Assembly: GCA_039199225.1 (NCBI GenBank)
Contig: JBCCSZ010000087.1
Coordinates: forward strand, 1 to 25,135
DNA length: 25,135 nt
From: JBCCSZ01 sp039199225
GTDB lineage: Bacteria > Bacteroidota > Bacteroidia > Chitinophagales > Saprospiraceae
Direction: 5' to 3'
Shown here piece after piece: positions 8,622 to 15,992 of this stretch. Numbering within the stretch: the first letter of the stretch is position 1; the number at the start of each line of letters is the position of its first letter. The notes beneath the pieces are model-generated. The model saw nothing but the letters and a program-made list of their open reading frames with translations. It searched no databases and was not told the origin of the DNA. The position numbers and the translations under genes were made by a program.

Positions 8622-8641
8622 TTTTTCACTGAAATCAATAC

Positions 8642-8684
8642 AAAGCCCTCTTTTTGACTCAGCGTCAGAAAGGGGCTTTTTTTT
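8642..8684 (+). terminator. intrinsic terminator after the first T9SS cargo gene
   Basis: AAAGCCC (8642-8648) pairs with GGGCTTT (8673-8679), with further pairing inside (TGAC/GTCA), followed by an unbroken run of eight T (8677-8684). It begins 20 nt after the stop codon. The 186-nt gap to the next gene otherwise shows only a weak promoter-like TTTCTTTG near 8740. Confidence 0.85.
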
Positions 8685-8807
8685 GTGGCGTGTAGAAAAA
8701 ATGGGCGCAATTGTAATGGCTAAAATGAGGCGACTGTACTTTCTTTGTCAACGACGCGAATGGCCATTCAATGTCGACAATCTAATTCTTAACCTAAAAA
8801 AATCTTT

Positions 8808-9557
8808 ATGATGCGATATTTAAAAACGCCCATATTGCTGTTCCTATATTTCGTCTTACCATCGCTGGACGCTACAGCACAACTAACATTTGTCAATTGC
8901 AGGCAAAGCAAACAAGTGACCGTGCGACTACCGACCATTTGTTTCACTTCCCCTTCCGACAGTCACGCTTTGGTCGTGTACCAAAAAATGATTGTGCAGC
9001 CTGGCATCACGCCGGGTATGCCTGCCTGTGCAAGCGACTGTCCACCCAACCAAATTTGCTTTTTGCAATTTAGGAAATGGGACAGCGCGCCACCCACTCC
9101 GGCCCCCGGAACCACCTCTGGAACCATCTGCGTTCCCGGAGGCGCTCGGACCATCACCGTAGGGTGTTCGCGATGTCTTTGCGACCTGCCGCCACCCGAT
9201 ACAAGCAAGCCCGATACCATCATTCCCTTTCCACCAGGCAACTTTCTTCGCCTAGCCAATCAGCCGGAGTCTCTCTTAGATGTACCTTCTCCGTTCCAGG
9301 ATGTCAACATCTATCCGAGCCCGGTAGCCGATGTACTGAAGGTCGACATTCAAATCGAATCGAGCATCGCTCAGCTCAAGATGGTCTTGTTTGATCTGCA
9401 GGGACGTCGCATGGAAGAGTGGGGCCGTTCAAGCATTGGAAAAGGGCTCCACCGAGAGCGACTGCAAGTTGGGCATTTGCCGATGGGACAGTATATATTG
9501 ATGTTGTACGATGGAGAGCGATCTATGGAGGGACGACAAATTATTATTTCCAGATAA
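8808..9557 (+). CDS. cysteine-rich secreted protein with T9SS sorting domain
   Basis: A 249-aa protein with a clear signal peptide; cleavage is likely at ATA|Q after residue 24. The mature N-terminal half has nine cysteines (31, 45, 74, 78, 84, 108, 120, 123, 125), including the cluster CSRCLC, and is rich in Pro and Thr. A Pro-rich linker (about 128-145) follows. The C-terminal 80 residues are a T9SS type A sorting domain with IYPSPV at 168-173, MVLFDLQGRRM, then LPMGQYILMLYDG and a short tail. It should therefore be secreted or anchored on the cell surface, with disulfide-bonded passenger structure. The passenger family is unknown to me. Two adjacent ATGs (8808 and 8811) are both possible starts. 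The gene ends in a strong hairpin and converges with the permease array. Confidence 0.83.
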   Translation: MMRYLKTPILLFLYFVLPSLDATAQLTFVNCRQSKQVTVRLPTICFTSPSDSHALVVYQKMIVQPGITPGMPACASDCPPNQICFLQFRKWDSAPPTPAPGTTSGTICVPGGARTITVGCSRCLCDLPPPDTSKPDTIIPFPPGNFLRLANQPESLLDVPSPFQDVNIYPSPVADVLKVDIQIESSIAQLKMVLFDLQGRRMEEWGRSSIGKGLHRERLQVGHLPMGQYILMLYDGERSMEGRQIIISR

Positions 9558-9567
9558 AGTAATGGGA

Positions 9568-9608
9568 ACAAAGCGGTGGGCCATCTGACGCACCGCTTTG
9601 TATTTTTT
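9568..9608 (+). terminator. intrinsic terminator between the second T9SS gene and the permease array
   Basis: An 11-bp perfect stem, ACAAAGCGGTG (9568-9578) with CACCGCTTTGT (9591-9601), is followed by ATTTTTT on the plus strand. The last permease gene ends at 9609 from the other side, so the hairpin also lies just beyond its stop. Confidence 0.85.
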
Positions 9609-12014
9609 CTACTCGTATCGAAGGGAATCTACGGGATTGCCGCTGGAAGCCCTCAGCGCATGGTAGCCCGTGGTAATGACCACCATGATGATGACCAGTA
9701 AAAAGGCCAGTAGGAACAGCCAGAAGTTCAAGCTGGTCGAATATGCAAAGGTCTGTAGCCAGCTTTTCATAAAGTACCAGGAAAGCAAAAAAGCAGGAAT
9801 GGCTGCCATTGAGACAATGAATAGGAAATTCTTAGTTAGTAGGAAAACAATATCGGGGGTCTCAGCTCCGAGAATTTTGCGGATGCCCACTTCTTTGGTT
9901 CGCTGTTCTGCGATGAAAGAGGCCAGCCCCAATAAACCCAGACATGCCACAAATATCATCAGTACACTAAAGAGGGTAAAGATGCGCGCTCGAATTTGAT
10001 CTGCCTCGTATAGGTCCATGTAGGCTTCATCGACAAATTCAAAGTCGAAAGGACTGTTGGGGAGTACTTCCTTCCAACTTTGGTTGGCATGGGCAATGAT
10101 TTGTGCGAGTTCTTCCGAATTCTCTGGCTGTATGCGGGCGTGCAAGGCGTAATTATTCTGGTTGGGATAAAACAGCAGGGGAGAGATGGGCTCATAAAGC
10201 GATTGTTGGTGAAAGTCCTGTACGACGCCGATGACCTGAAACATTTGCAGGGTATCTTCTGTTCCGAACTGTACTCTTTTGCCAATAGGGTCGTCCCAGG
10301 CCATACGCTTGACCATGGATTCATTGACGAGTACGGCACTGCTGCTGTCGGTGCTTAGGTTGATGTCGAAATCGCGCCCTTGAACAATTTGGGCATTGAC
10401 GGTGGAGAAAAAGTTGTAATCAACGCCATAGTGGTCGACGCCAAACTGCTCCATACTACCTTGGCTGTTTTCCATGTTCATCAACAGTTTGCCGGGTGTT
10501 CCTCCGAGCTGGTTGTTGGCCGAGCCTATGCGAATGAATTTGGGATTGGCCAACAGCTTTTGGCTGAGTATGGGAAATTTCTCTTGGGACAAGCGACGTG
10601 GCAAGGTCAGTACCATCACGTTTTCTTTATCGAAGCCCAGGTTCTTGTTGCGCAGGTAATTCATTTGATCGTAGATAATCCCTGTCCCGATCAACATAAA
10701 TAGGGTAATGGCAAACTGGATGCCTACTAAGACTTTCCGCAGGCGTTGGTTGCCGCCGTTTCTGGATAGGTTGCCTTTAAGGACAGTGATGGGTTTGAAG
10801 GCCGACAAGAAGAAGGCTGGGTAGCTGCCGCCCAAAACCCCTACGATGGCCAATATGCCAAATAGGCTGGCGAGAATGGGGGTTGTTATGAGTAGGTCGC
10901 TGCTCAACTGTAGTCCGAAGGTTTCGTTGAAAACAGGCAGCAGGAACGGGATTAGGGCAAAGCTGATGAGCAGTGCAATGGTCGTAAAGAAAATGGACTC
11001 AGAAAGGAATTGTGCGATCAGTTGCCAGCGCTCTGAGCCGAGTACTTTACGGATACCTACCTCGGTAGCTCGCTTCGTAGCTCGGGCAGTCGATAGGTTC
11101 ATGTAGTTGATGCATGCTAGGGCCAGCATGAGCAAAGCAACGATGCCAAAAATGTAGAGGAAGCCGATCTGCCCTGTTGGCTCAGGCTCGTGTTCGAAAT
11201 CGGACTTGAGGTGGATGTCTCGAAGTGGAAGGACTTCGTATTTCACCTTGATGTTGAATTCATCGAAAATAGTGGCTACATGTGTTTCGATGATTTTGGG
11301 AAGCTTGGCTGCCAATTCAGCTGGTTTGTTGTTGTCTTTGTTCAGTAGGGCATAGGTATAGATGTTGAATCCTCCCCAGGTGTTTGGTGCTGGATTGGCG
11401 AAGTAGGGGACTGTATTGGAAGAGAAGATTACCTCGGCGATCAGGTGGGAGTGGTTGGGCATATTTTCGAATACGCCAGTCACTTTGTACTCTGTATCTT
11501 GAAGCGTCTTTAAGACTTTACCCATTGGATCGTTTTTTCCAAATATTTTTTGGGCAACCCTTTCACTCAATACTACGGAGCGCGGCGCTGTCAGGGCTGT
11601 AGATTTGTTGCCTTGTATCAGCGGGAGGGTGAATATGTCAAATAGGGTAGAATCTGCATAGAATACTTTTTCTTCATAGAAAAACTGGTCTTCGTATTCA
11701 AGGCTGGTGCGGCCGTTTGGGATGAGGCGAACACTGGATTCAACCTCGGGGCAGTCCTCTTTCAGTTGATTGGCCAGAGGTAGCTGCGTGACGGACCAAC
11801 GAAAGTGATCGTCCGGCTCGGTGAGGTCGGAAGAGATTCTATAGATTCGATCGGCCTTTTCGTGTTGACTGTCAAAACGAGTTTCCTCTATGATAAAAAG
11901 CAGGATGAACAAAGAGGAGGTAATCCCGATGGTCAGGCCAAGAATGTTCAGAAGGGTGTAGCCTGGCTGGCGCCTAATATTTCTGAGTGTGAGTAAAAAA
12001 TAATTTCTGAGCAT
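9609..12014 (-). CDS. ABC transporter permease, MacB/FtsX-like (801 aa)
   Basis: A large inner-membrane permease with two copies of the MacB-periplasmic-core plus FtsX arrangement. Membrane segment 1 is about 20-42, followed by a periplasmic domain to about 280. Three segments follow (about 282-303, 342-362 and 378-398) around the first FtsX signature NYMNLSTARATKRATEVGIRKVLGS's core (TEVGIRKVLG, 317-326). A segment at 430-447 leads to a second periplasmic domain. The C-terminal FtsX domain has RTKEVGIRKILG and ends in NPVDSLRYE. Proteins of this class usually work with a separate LolD/MacB-type ATPase to move lipids, peptides or signals between membranes; none is encoded here. Its start lies 37 nt after the stop of the related 793-aa permease, so they are very probably co-transcribed from upstream of 14792. 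The exact substrate is unknown. Confidence 0.88.
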   Translation of the reverse strand: MLRNYFLLTLRNIRRQPGYTLLNILGLTIGITSSLFILLFIIEETRFDSQHEKADRIYRISSDLTEPDDHFRWSVTQLPLANQLKEDCPEVESSVRLIPNGRTSLEYEDQFFYEEKVFYADSTLFDIFTLPLIQGNKSTALTAPRSVVLSERVAQKIFGKNDPMGKVLKTLQDTEYKVTGVFENMPNHSHLIAEVIFSSNTVPYFANPAPNTWGGFNIYTYALLNKDNNKPAELAAKLPKIIETHVATIFDEFNIKVKYEVLPLRDIHLKSDFEHEPEPTGQIGFLYIFGIVALLMLALACINYMNLSTARATKRATEVGIRKVLGSERWQLIAQFLSESIFFTTIALLISFALIPFLLPVFNETFGLQLSSDLLITTPILASLFGILAIVGVLGGSYPAFFLSAFKPITVLKGNLSRNGGNQRLRKVLVGIQFAITLFMLIGTGIIYDQMNYLRNKNLGFDKENVMVLTLPRRLSQEKFPILSQKLLANPKFIRIGSANNQLGGTPGKLLMNMENSQGSMEQFGVDHYGVDYNFFSTVNAQIVQGRDFDINLSTDSSSAVLVNESMVKRMAWDDPIGKRVQFGTEDTLQMFQVIGVVQDFHQQSLYEPISPLLFYPNQNNYALHARIQPENSEELAQIIAHANQSWKEVLPNSPFDFEFVDEAYMDLYEADQIRARIFTLFSVLMIFVACLGLLGLASFIAEQRTKEVGIRKILGAETPDIVFLLTKNFLFIVSMAAIPAFLLSWYFMKSWLQTFAYSTSLNFWLFLLAFLLVIIMVVITTGYHALRASSGNPVDSLRYE

Positions 12015-12051
12015 TGTTGCTTTGTTTTAGTTTAACCTATTCCAGAGGAGC

Positions 12052-14433
12052 CTATTCATTGCGCAGCGAGTCTACTGGATCGGCCGTTGCTGCCCGGATG
12101 CTTTGAACGCTAATGGTCAGTACGGCAATGGTAAAGATCAACAATCCGGCAAAGGCAAATACTTTCCAACTGAGCGTGATGCGGTAATTGAATTTGTCAA
12201 GCCAGCTGTTCATCAAGTAAATAACCAGCGGTACAGAAAGTAAAAAGGCCAAGAAAATGAGCTTGCCAAATTCCTTGTTCAGCATTAGTAGAATGTTGCT
12301 AATGGATGCACCCAATACTTTTCGGATGCCAATCTCTTTGGTCCGCCTTTCAGCTGTGAAAGCCGACAGTCCCAATAAGCCCAAGCAGGAAATGATCAGG
12401 GCGATCAAAGCAAAGATATCTGACAGGCGGCTGGTCATTTGCTCGTTTTCATAAAGTTTTTCATAAGTCGTATCGAGAAACTCGTACTCAAATGGAACGT
12501 CGGGAAAAATGGTTTTATGCTGTTTTTCCAGCTGGGCCAACAACTTTTCCGTACTGCCCGCTTTGGCCCGGACCAACAAGCTGTAAGTTTCCTCTGGTTC
12601 GTACCTCAAGATAAGCGGATCGATGGGAGAGTGTAGCGAATGGAAGTGGAAATCTTTGACTACACCAATAATTTTACCTTTGCGGCCCCAAAATTCCAAG
12701 CTCTTATTGACGGGGTCTTCCAAATTCATGACCTTGGCGGCTGCTTCGTTGATGATGTAGTTGAAGTTGACCGTGTCGGTCGGCATGCCTTCGACGAATG
12801 GTTGACCTGCGATGAGGGATACCTCCATATTGTCGAGAAATTGATGGTCGGTAGTCAGAATATTAAAAATAGCGTTCTGTCCTTCTTCAAACCCTTCCCA
12901 TATTGGATCACCGGTACTGGCCATGATGTTGAGGGGGTTGCCATTGACAGCAGAGATGGATTCTACCTGCGGACTTTGCATCAAGCCATCTTTGATCAAA
13001 GGTAATTTTTCGCCGTATTCCCAGCCGGGGGAGTAAGAGATAACATTGTATTTATTGAGGCCCAGATTTTTGTTTTTGATGTAACTAATCTGCTCTCTAA
13101 CGATAAAGGCACTAACGATGAGCATAATAGAAAGCACGAACTGTAAAACGACCAATCCCTTCCGGAAATTGGTGCCACTCAATCGGGTGTTGATCCTTCC
13201 TTTCAATACGTTGATGATGCGAAAGGAGGACAGCATCAAAGACGGATAAATACCGGACAGTATACCAATGAAAAGTATCAGACCAAAGAAAGGCAGTATA
13301 AAGGCGGTGCTGAAAAATTGAATTTCAATGGTTTTTCCTACCAACAAGTTGAATGGTCCAATAAATAACTGTCCAATCATCAGGGCCAGGAAGCCTGCCA
13401 GGAAAGCCACCAGGATGGATTCGCACATGAACTGCTTGACGAGCGACCACTTATTGGCACCAATGGTTTTGCGGATGCCCACTTCTTTGGCGCGTAAGGA
13501 GGAGCGAGCGGTCGACAAATTCATGTAATTGATGATGGCCATCAACAAAACGAATAAGGCAGCAAAGAAAAACAAATAGACATAGTCGATGCGGCCACCA
13601 GCTACTTTGCCATTTTCAAAATTGTTGTACAGGTGTAAATCTTCGAGGGAATGCAATAAAATGCCATGTTCTGGCGACCCCCCTTTGCTGTTCTCTTTGA
13701 CGGACTTCCACATTTTATCTGCAGTAGCGATTGGATCGGCTGCGGGACTTAGGCGAACGTACATCCGGTAGGTGTAATTTCCCCATTGGTCCTTCCAATC
13801 CGGAAACTGCTTGAAGAGAAAGGCCATCGGGACGAGGTAGTTGTATTGAAAGGAGGAGTTTTCTGGCATATTGGCAAAAATGCCGCTCACTTTCAATTCT
13901 ATCTTATTATTGACTTTGATGGTTTGTCCGATGGTACGGCCTTCGGCTTGCCAGTTTACACCAAAGTATTTTTTTGCAAGCTCCTCCGAGATGATGATGG
14001 AATTTGGGTCTTCCAGTGCAGTGGCGATTTGGCCGTCGATGAGTTCGAAGTTCAGCATATCAAAAAAGTTAGGACTGACAAAGCTGCCCCGCTCTTTGAA
14101 TGTTTGCTTATTCTTGCTGAGTACCAGGTCCCAGGGATTGCAAACCAGGACTTGCTCTATTTCGGGGATGTCGGACTCAAAAAGTGCTGCCCAGGGCTCG
14201 GGCGATCCCTGCCAGGTTTGTATGTTGGCCCCAGAGCTTCCCATGTTGCTCATAATTTGATAGATGCGATCGCTGTCTTGATGAAATGTATCATAACTGG
14301 TTTCATCTTGCACCCATAGGACGATGAACAGACTGATGACAAATCCAAGTGCCATTCCACTGATGTTGAGAACGGTGCTTCCTTTGTGGTTCCAAATGTT
14401 GCGCAGTGCGAGTTTGAAATAGTTTAACAGCAT
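12052..14433 (-). CDS. ABC transporter permease, MacB/FtsX-like (793 aa)
   Basis: A paralogue of the next gene with the same layout. Membrane segment 1 is about 20-42 (TVLNISGMALGFVISLFIVL). A periplasmic domain follows, then an FtsX block containing NYMNLSTARSSLRAKEVGIR, a second periplasmic domain, and a C-terminal FtsX block containing RRTKEIGIRKVLGA and ending DPVDSLRNE. The full length of about 790 aa is normal for this Bacteroidota group. The N-terminus (MLLNYFKLALRNIWNHKGS) is the family's amphipathic start, supporting the ATG at 14433. That ATG overlaps the end of the upstream permease remnant by 10 nt, and its A-rich leader (AATAAAAAAACCACAAC) is read through as the remnant's last codons. 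It lacks its own promoter signature, so expression probably depends on the promoter upstream of the remnant. No ATPase partner is in the window. Confidence 0.88.
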   Translation of the reverse strand: MLLNYFKLALRNIWNHKGSTVLNISGMALGFVISLFIVLWVQDETSYDTFHQDSDRIYQIMSNMGSSGANIQTWQGSPEPWAALFESDIPEIEQVLVCNPWDLVLSKNKQTFKERGSFVSPNFFDMLNFELIDGQIATALEDPNSIIISEELAKKYFGVNWQAEGRTIGQTIKVNNKIELKVSGIFANMPENSSFQYNYLVPMAFLFKQFPDWKDQWGNYTYRMYVRLSPAADPIATADKMWKSVKENSKGGSPEHGILLHSLEDLHLYNNFENGKVAGGRIDYVYLFFFAALFVLLMAIINYMNLSTARSSLRAKEVGIRKTIGANKWSLVKQFMCESILVAFLAGFLALMIGQLFIGPFNLLVGKTIEIQFFSTAFILPFFGLILFIGILSGIYPSLMLSSFRIINVLKGRINTRLSGTNFRKGLVVLQFVLSIMLIVSAFIVREQISYIKNKNLGLNKYNVISYSPGWEYGEKLPLIKDGLMQSPQVESISAVNGNPLNIMASTGDPIWEGFEEGQNAIFNILTTDHQFLDNMEVSLIAGQPFVEGMPTDTVNFNYIINEAAAKVMNLEDPVNKSLEFWGRKGKIIGVVKDFHFHSLHSPIDPLILRYEPEETYSLLVRAKAGSTEKLLAQLEKQHKTIFPDVPFEYEFLDTTYEKLYENEQMTSRLSDIFALIALIISCLGLLGLSAFTAERRTKEIGIRKVLGASISNILLMLNKEFGKLIFLAFLLSVPLVIYLMNSWLDKFNYRITLSWKVFAFAGLLIFTIAVLTISVQSIRAATADPVDSLRNE

Positions 14434-14792
14434 GTTGTGGTTTTTTTATTTGTTTTCGAGGAAATTTCTGCAAGCCTTCTGATGTGGATGAGATGGCTAT
14501 GCAGGCTGACGGTTTGTTTTAGCTCAAGAAAGACTTGTCTTATGGATGAGCTGATAGCAGGAAAGGTAGGAAAATACTTATTTGGGCATCTTAGGGCAAA
14601 CTCATGTGTTGATCCCTGGTGAATGCGGTCTCCGTTTAGATGGAGGTGATCGTAACATTTCTTGTAAAAAACGTATTGTAAAATGAGTAAACAAGCTACA
14701 ATACCTATGGAAAATCCAATGATATTTGTACAGATGAAAAATTTATTTTTATAAAATTTTCGAATGCTGATTTTCGATTGGTATTCAGACAT
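14424..14792 (-). pseudogene. N-terminal remnant of a third MacB/FtsX-like permease (122 codons)
   Basis: From the ATG at 14792 the product starts MSEYQSKISIRKFYKNKFF, then a membrane segment (NIIGFSIGIVACLLILQYV) and YDHLHLNGDRIHQ. This matches the first 60 residues of the two neighbouring permeases (for example FDSQHEKADRIYRISSDL). TFPAISSSIRQVFLELKQTV then matches the start of their periplasmic domain. At about residue 110 similarity stops, and the frame runs into the leader of the next permease, ending in TNKKTTTCC. About 680 residues are therefore missing, as if removed by one deletion that joined this gene's 5' end to its neighbour. The DNA is more AT-rich than the genes around it. An upstream GTG at 14957 keeps the frame open but lies inside the palindromes, so it is not a credible start. 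A functional single-span microprotein cannot be excluded. Confidence 0.75.
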
Positions 14793-14838
14793 GATTAAGT
14801 AGCTTGCGAGTGATGTATATCGGCTCATAATAATAAGT

Positions 14839-14855
14839 GCCAATGGATGTGCCAG
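14839..14855 (-). promoter_or_regulatory. sigma54-like -24/-12 promoter element for the permease array
   Basis: On the minus strand the sequence reads CTGGCACATCCATTGGC. TGGCAC at -24 is perfect, and TTG lies at the right distance for the -12 box, but the expected TTGC reads TTGG (GC is one base late). A start site near 14828 would give a leader of about 36 nt before the ATG at 14792. The two palindromes 65-100 bp upstream sit where enhancer-binding-protein sites are expected. The -12 mismatch keeps confidence moderate. Confidence 0.5.
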
Positions 14856-14918
14856 TCTATGTAAAAGGCTGTAAATCAATCGTATGTCAAAATGATTTAA
14901 CTGTTGCAATGTCCAAGA

Positions 14919-14957
14919 ATGTCCGGATATGGACACTAAGTGTTCGAATACGGACAC
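14919..14957 (-). promoter_or_regulatory. two tandem 18-bp imperfect palindromes, 21 bp apart (probable activator sites)
   Basis: ATGTCCGGATATGGACAC (14919-14936) and GTGTTCGAATACGGACAC (14940-14957) share the pattern RTGTYCGnATAYGGACAC on the plus strand. Their start-to-start distance of 21 bp is two helical turns, so bound dimers would lie on the same face. A further ATGTCC half-site is at 14909-14914, one turn away. Placement about 65-100 bp upstream of the sigma54-like element fits NtrC-family activator binding. The regulator itself is not in the window. Confidence 0.6.
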
Positions 14958-15111
14958 TGGAAAGCTGAATAGCTATTGCGTGATTTTATTGTGAGGAAAA
15001 TGCTGATGTCAAAAGAATTCCCATTTTAGAGACTATACTTTTACCGATTAAAGTATTTAAAAAAAAAGTTGGATAAAGTGTGGAATAGTTAACAATAGTA
15101 GTTCTAAATGT

Positions 15112-15119
15112 TATATTTG
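15112..15119 (+). promoter_or_regulatory. candidate -7 element upstream of the structured leader
   Basis: TATATTTG matches TAnnTTTG exactly, in AT-rich DNA. No TTG box is seen at the usual spacing. Transcription would begin near 15126, giving a leader of about 218 nt before the ATG at 15344. Confidence 0.4.
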
Positions 15120-15125
15120 TGACCT

Positions 15126-15343
15126 AACCCCTACTTAAAGTGTAGCCTCCTCCAGTAAAAAGTTTAAGGATAGTTTAGCCTGTGTACGCACCTCGTGGAA
15201 ATTGGTGCTGCCTAAGTTCGTGAGGCTAAAAAAATTAGCCTGGTTGGCTTACGAGTTTGCCAAATGTATTCTGTACGTCTCTGTATTTGGATGCGCTGTC
15301 AGCTGTAAGTTAAATAGCCAGTTGATTGCATTAGCCCCTTAAG
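15126..15343 (+). other. long structured 5' leader with competing stems
   Basis: This gene-free stretch holds TTTAGCCT (15174-15181), AGGCTAAA (15223-15230) and TTAGCCT (15235-15241). The middle segment can pair with the first, enclosing an inner stem GCACC/GGTGC (15188-15192 with 15204-15208). It can instead pair with the third as a tight 7-bp hairpin with an AAAAA loop. TAGCC also occurs at 15143-15147, 15315-15319 and 15332-15336, the last ending 7 nt before the start codon at 15344. Such mutually exclusive pairing is typical of attenuators and riboswitches, but it matches no class I recognise. The rest of the intergenic region (14958-15111) shows nothing beyond AT-rich sequence. Confidence 0.45.
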
Positions 15344-15556
15344 ATGAATGACAAACAAAGTGATTTTTTAACACGATTGCTAATCGTGCAAACCCTTGTA
15401 TTCATGCAGGTTTTACTTTTACAGAGTATCAACGAGTTGAGCCTTTTTGTTAAATCGAGCGATTATCCGATTGGAAAAATTGTTTTCGTCTTGATCATTG
15501 TCGTTATCTTAGTCATCGACAATTGGCCAAAGAAAAATGAATCTCAACCGAAATGA
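15344..15556 (+). CDS. small two-span membrane protein, 70 aa
   Basis: I recognise no family. The product begins with a short polar head (MNDKQSDFLTR), then a membrane segment at about 12-28 (LLIVQTLVFMQVLLLQ). A short loop with charged residues follows, then a strongly hydrophobic segment at about 43-58 (KIVFVLIIVVILVID) and a basic, polar tail (NWPKKNESQPK). Its last 20 nt overlap the start of the next gene in another frame, so the two are almost certainly translated from the same message. It is the first gene after the structured leader and would be under its control if that leader is regulatory. The gene is supported by the overlap and the membrane pattern rather than by similarity. Confidence 0.6.
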   Translation: MNDKQSDFLTRLLIVQTLVFMQVLLLQSINELSLFVKSSDYPIGKIVFVLIIVVILVIDNWPKKNESQPK

Positions 15557-15968
15557 CATCATTGATGAAAACGCTTTCGACGATTCGATCCGAAGTCTTT
15601 CGGACGCACAATTGTTGGATATAAAGTTCAGCAAGATTATGTATCCCGAAGAAGTCTTTCGACGTGTTCAGCTTGAAATGGAACGGAGGGGCTTGAAACC
15701 GATGGCTCCGGGCAACAGCAGGTCGGACTGGCAGATAGACCGACGCCTTTTTGTGCATACCAATGCCTGGTGGCTGCTCTTATTTGTTCTGCTGGGTATA
15801 TGGCAGGGTCCGCTGATCTGCTACGTATTGGGTACTTCTCTTTTGATCGCCCTATGGCCATCTTACTTCAAATGGCGGCATTTCCAAAGATTGACCATTT
15901 TATTGACTCTAGCCGCAGTAGGTATTGCTTTTTTGCTGGCTCAGAATCCTGAAAACCCCTATTTCTGA
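15537..15968 (+). CDS. membrane protein with soluble N-terminal helix domain, 143 aa
   Basis: The first 70 residues are soluble and charged. They contain LSDAQLLDIKFSKIMYPEEVFRRVQLEMERRGL (residues 21-53) in two short pieces: a SLSDAQLL helix and an EEVFRRVQLEMERRGL helix. That pattern resembles the short LSDEEL...ELxxRGL motif found at the N-terminus of various small Bacteroidota membrane proteins. Three hydrophobic segments follow: about 77-90, 93-108 and 120-135. No enzyme motif is visible. The ATG at 15537 overlaps the upstream small gene by 20 nt, which implies translational coupling. The stop is 24 nt from the convergent yebC stop, with only a weak 5-bp stem (15982-15999) between. Function is unknown; a two-component membrane complex with the 70-aa protein is an inference. 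Confidence 0.7.
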   Translation: MNLNRNDIIDENAFDDSIRSLSDAQLLDIKFSKIMYPEEVFRRVQLEMERRGLKPMAPGNSRSDWQIDRRLFVHTNAWWLLLFVLLGIWQGPLICYVLGTSLLIALWPSYFKWRHFQRLTILLTLAAVGIAFLLAQNPENPYF

Positions 15969-15992
15969 GGTGCCTTTCCCTCGGATGCTGGC

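Noticed and set aside
13786..14319. 177-codon open frame antisense to the 793-aa permease
   Set aside because: Shadow frame within an intact permease gene; the sequence shows no protein-like domain pattern.
14793..14957. In-frame extension of the permease remnant to a GTG at 14957 (177-aa form)
   Set aside because: The added residues do not resemble the permease N-terminus, the GTG lies inside a palindrome, and the sigma54-like promoter lies downstream of it; the family-like sequence begins at the ATG at 14792.
15126..15343. Possible SRP RNA, tmRNA or 6S RNA
   Set aside because: A short GGTGCTG resembles part of the SRP RNA loop, but the GGAAG...AGCAGCC arm is missing; no tRNA-like ends or tmRNA tag are seen, and the 5' and 3' ends do not pair as in 6S. 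Kept as an unclassified leader.
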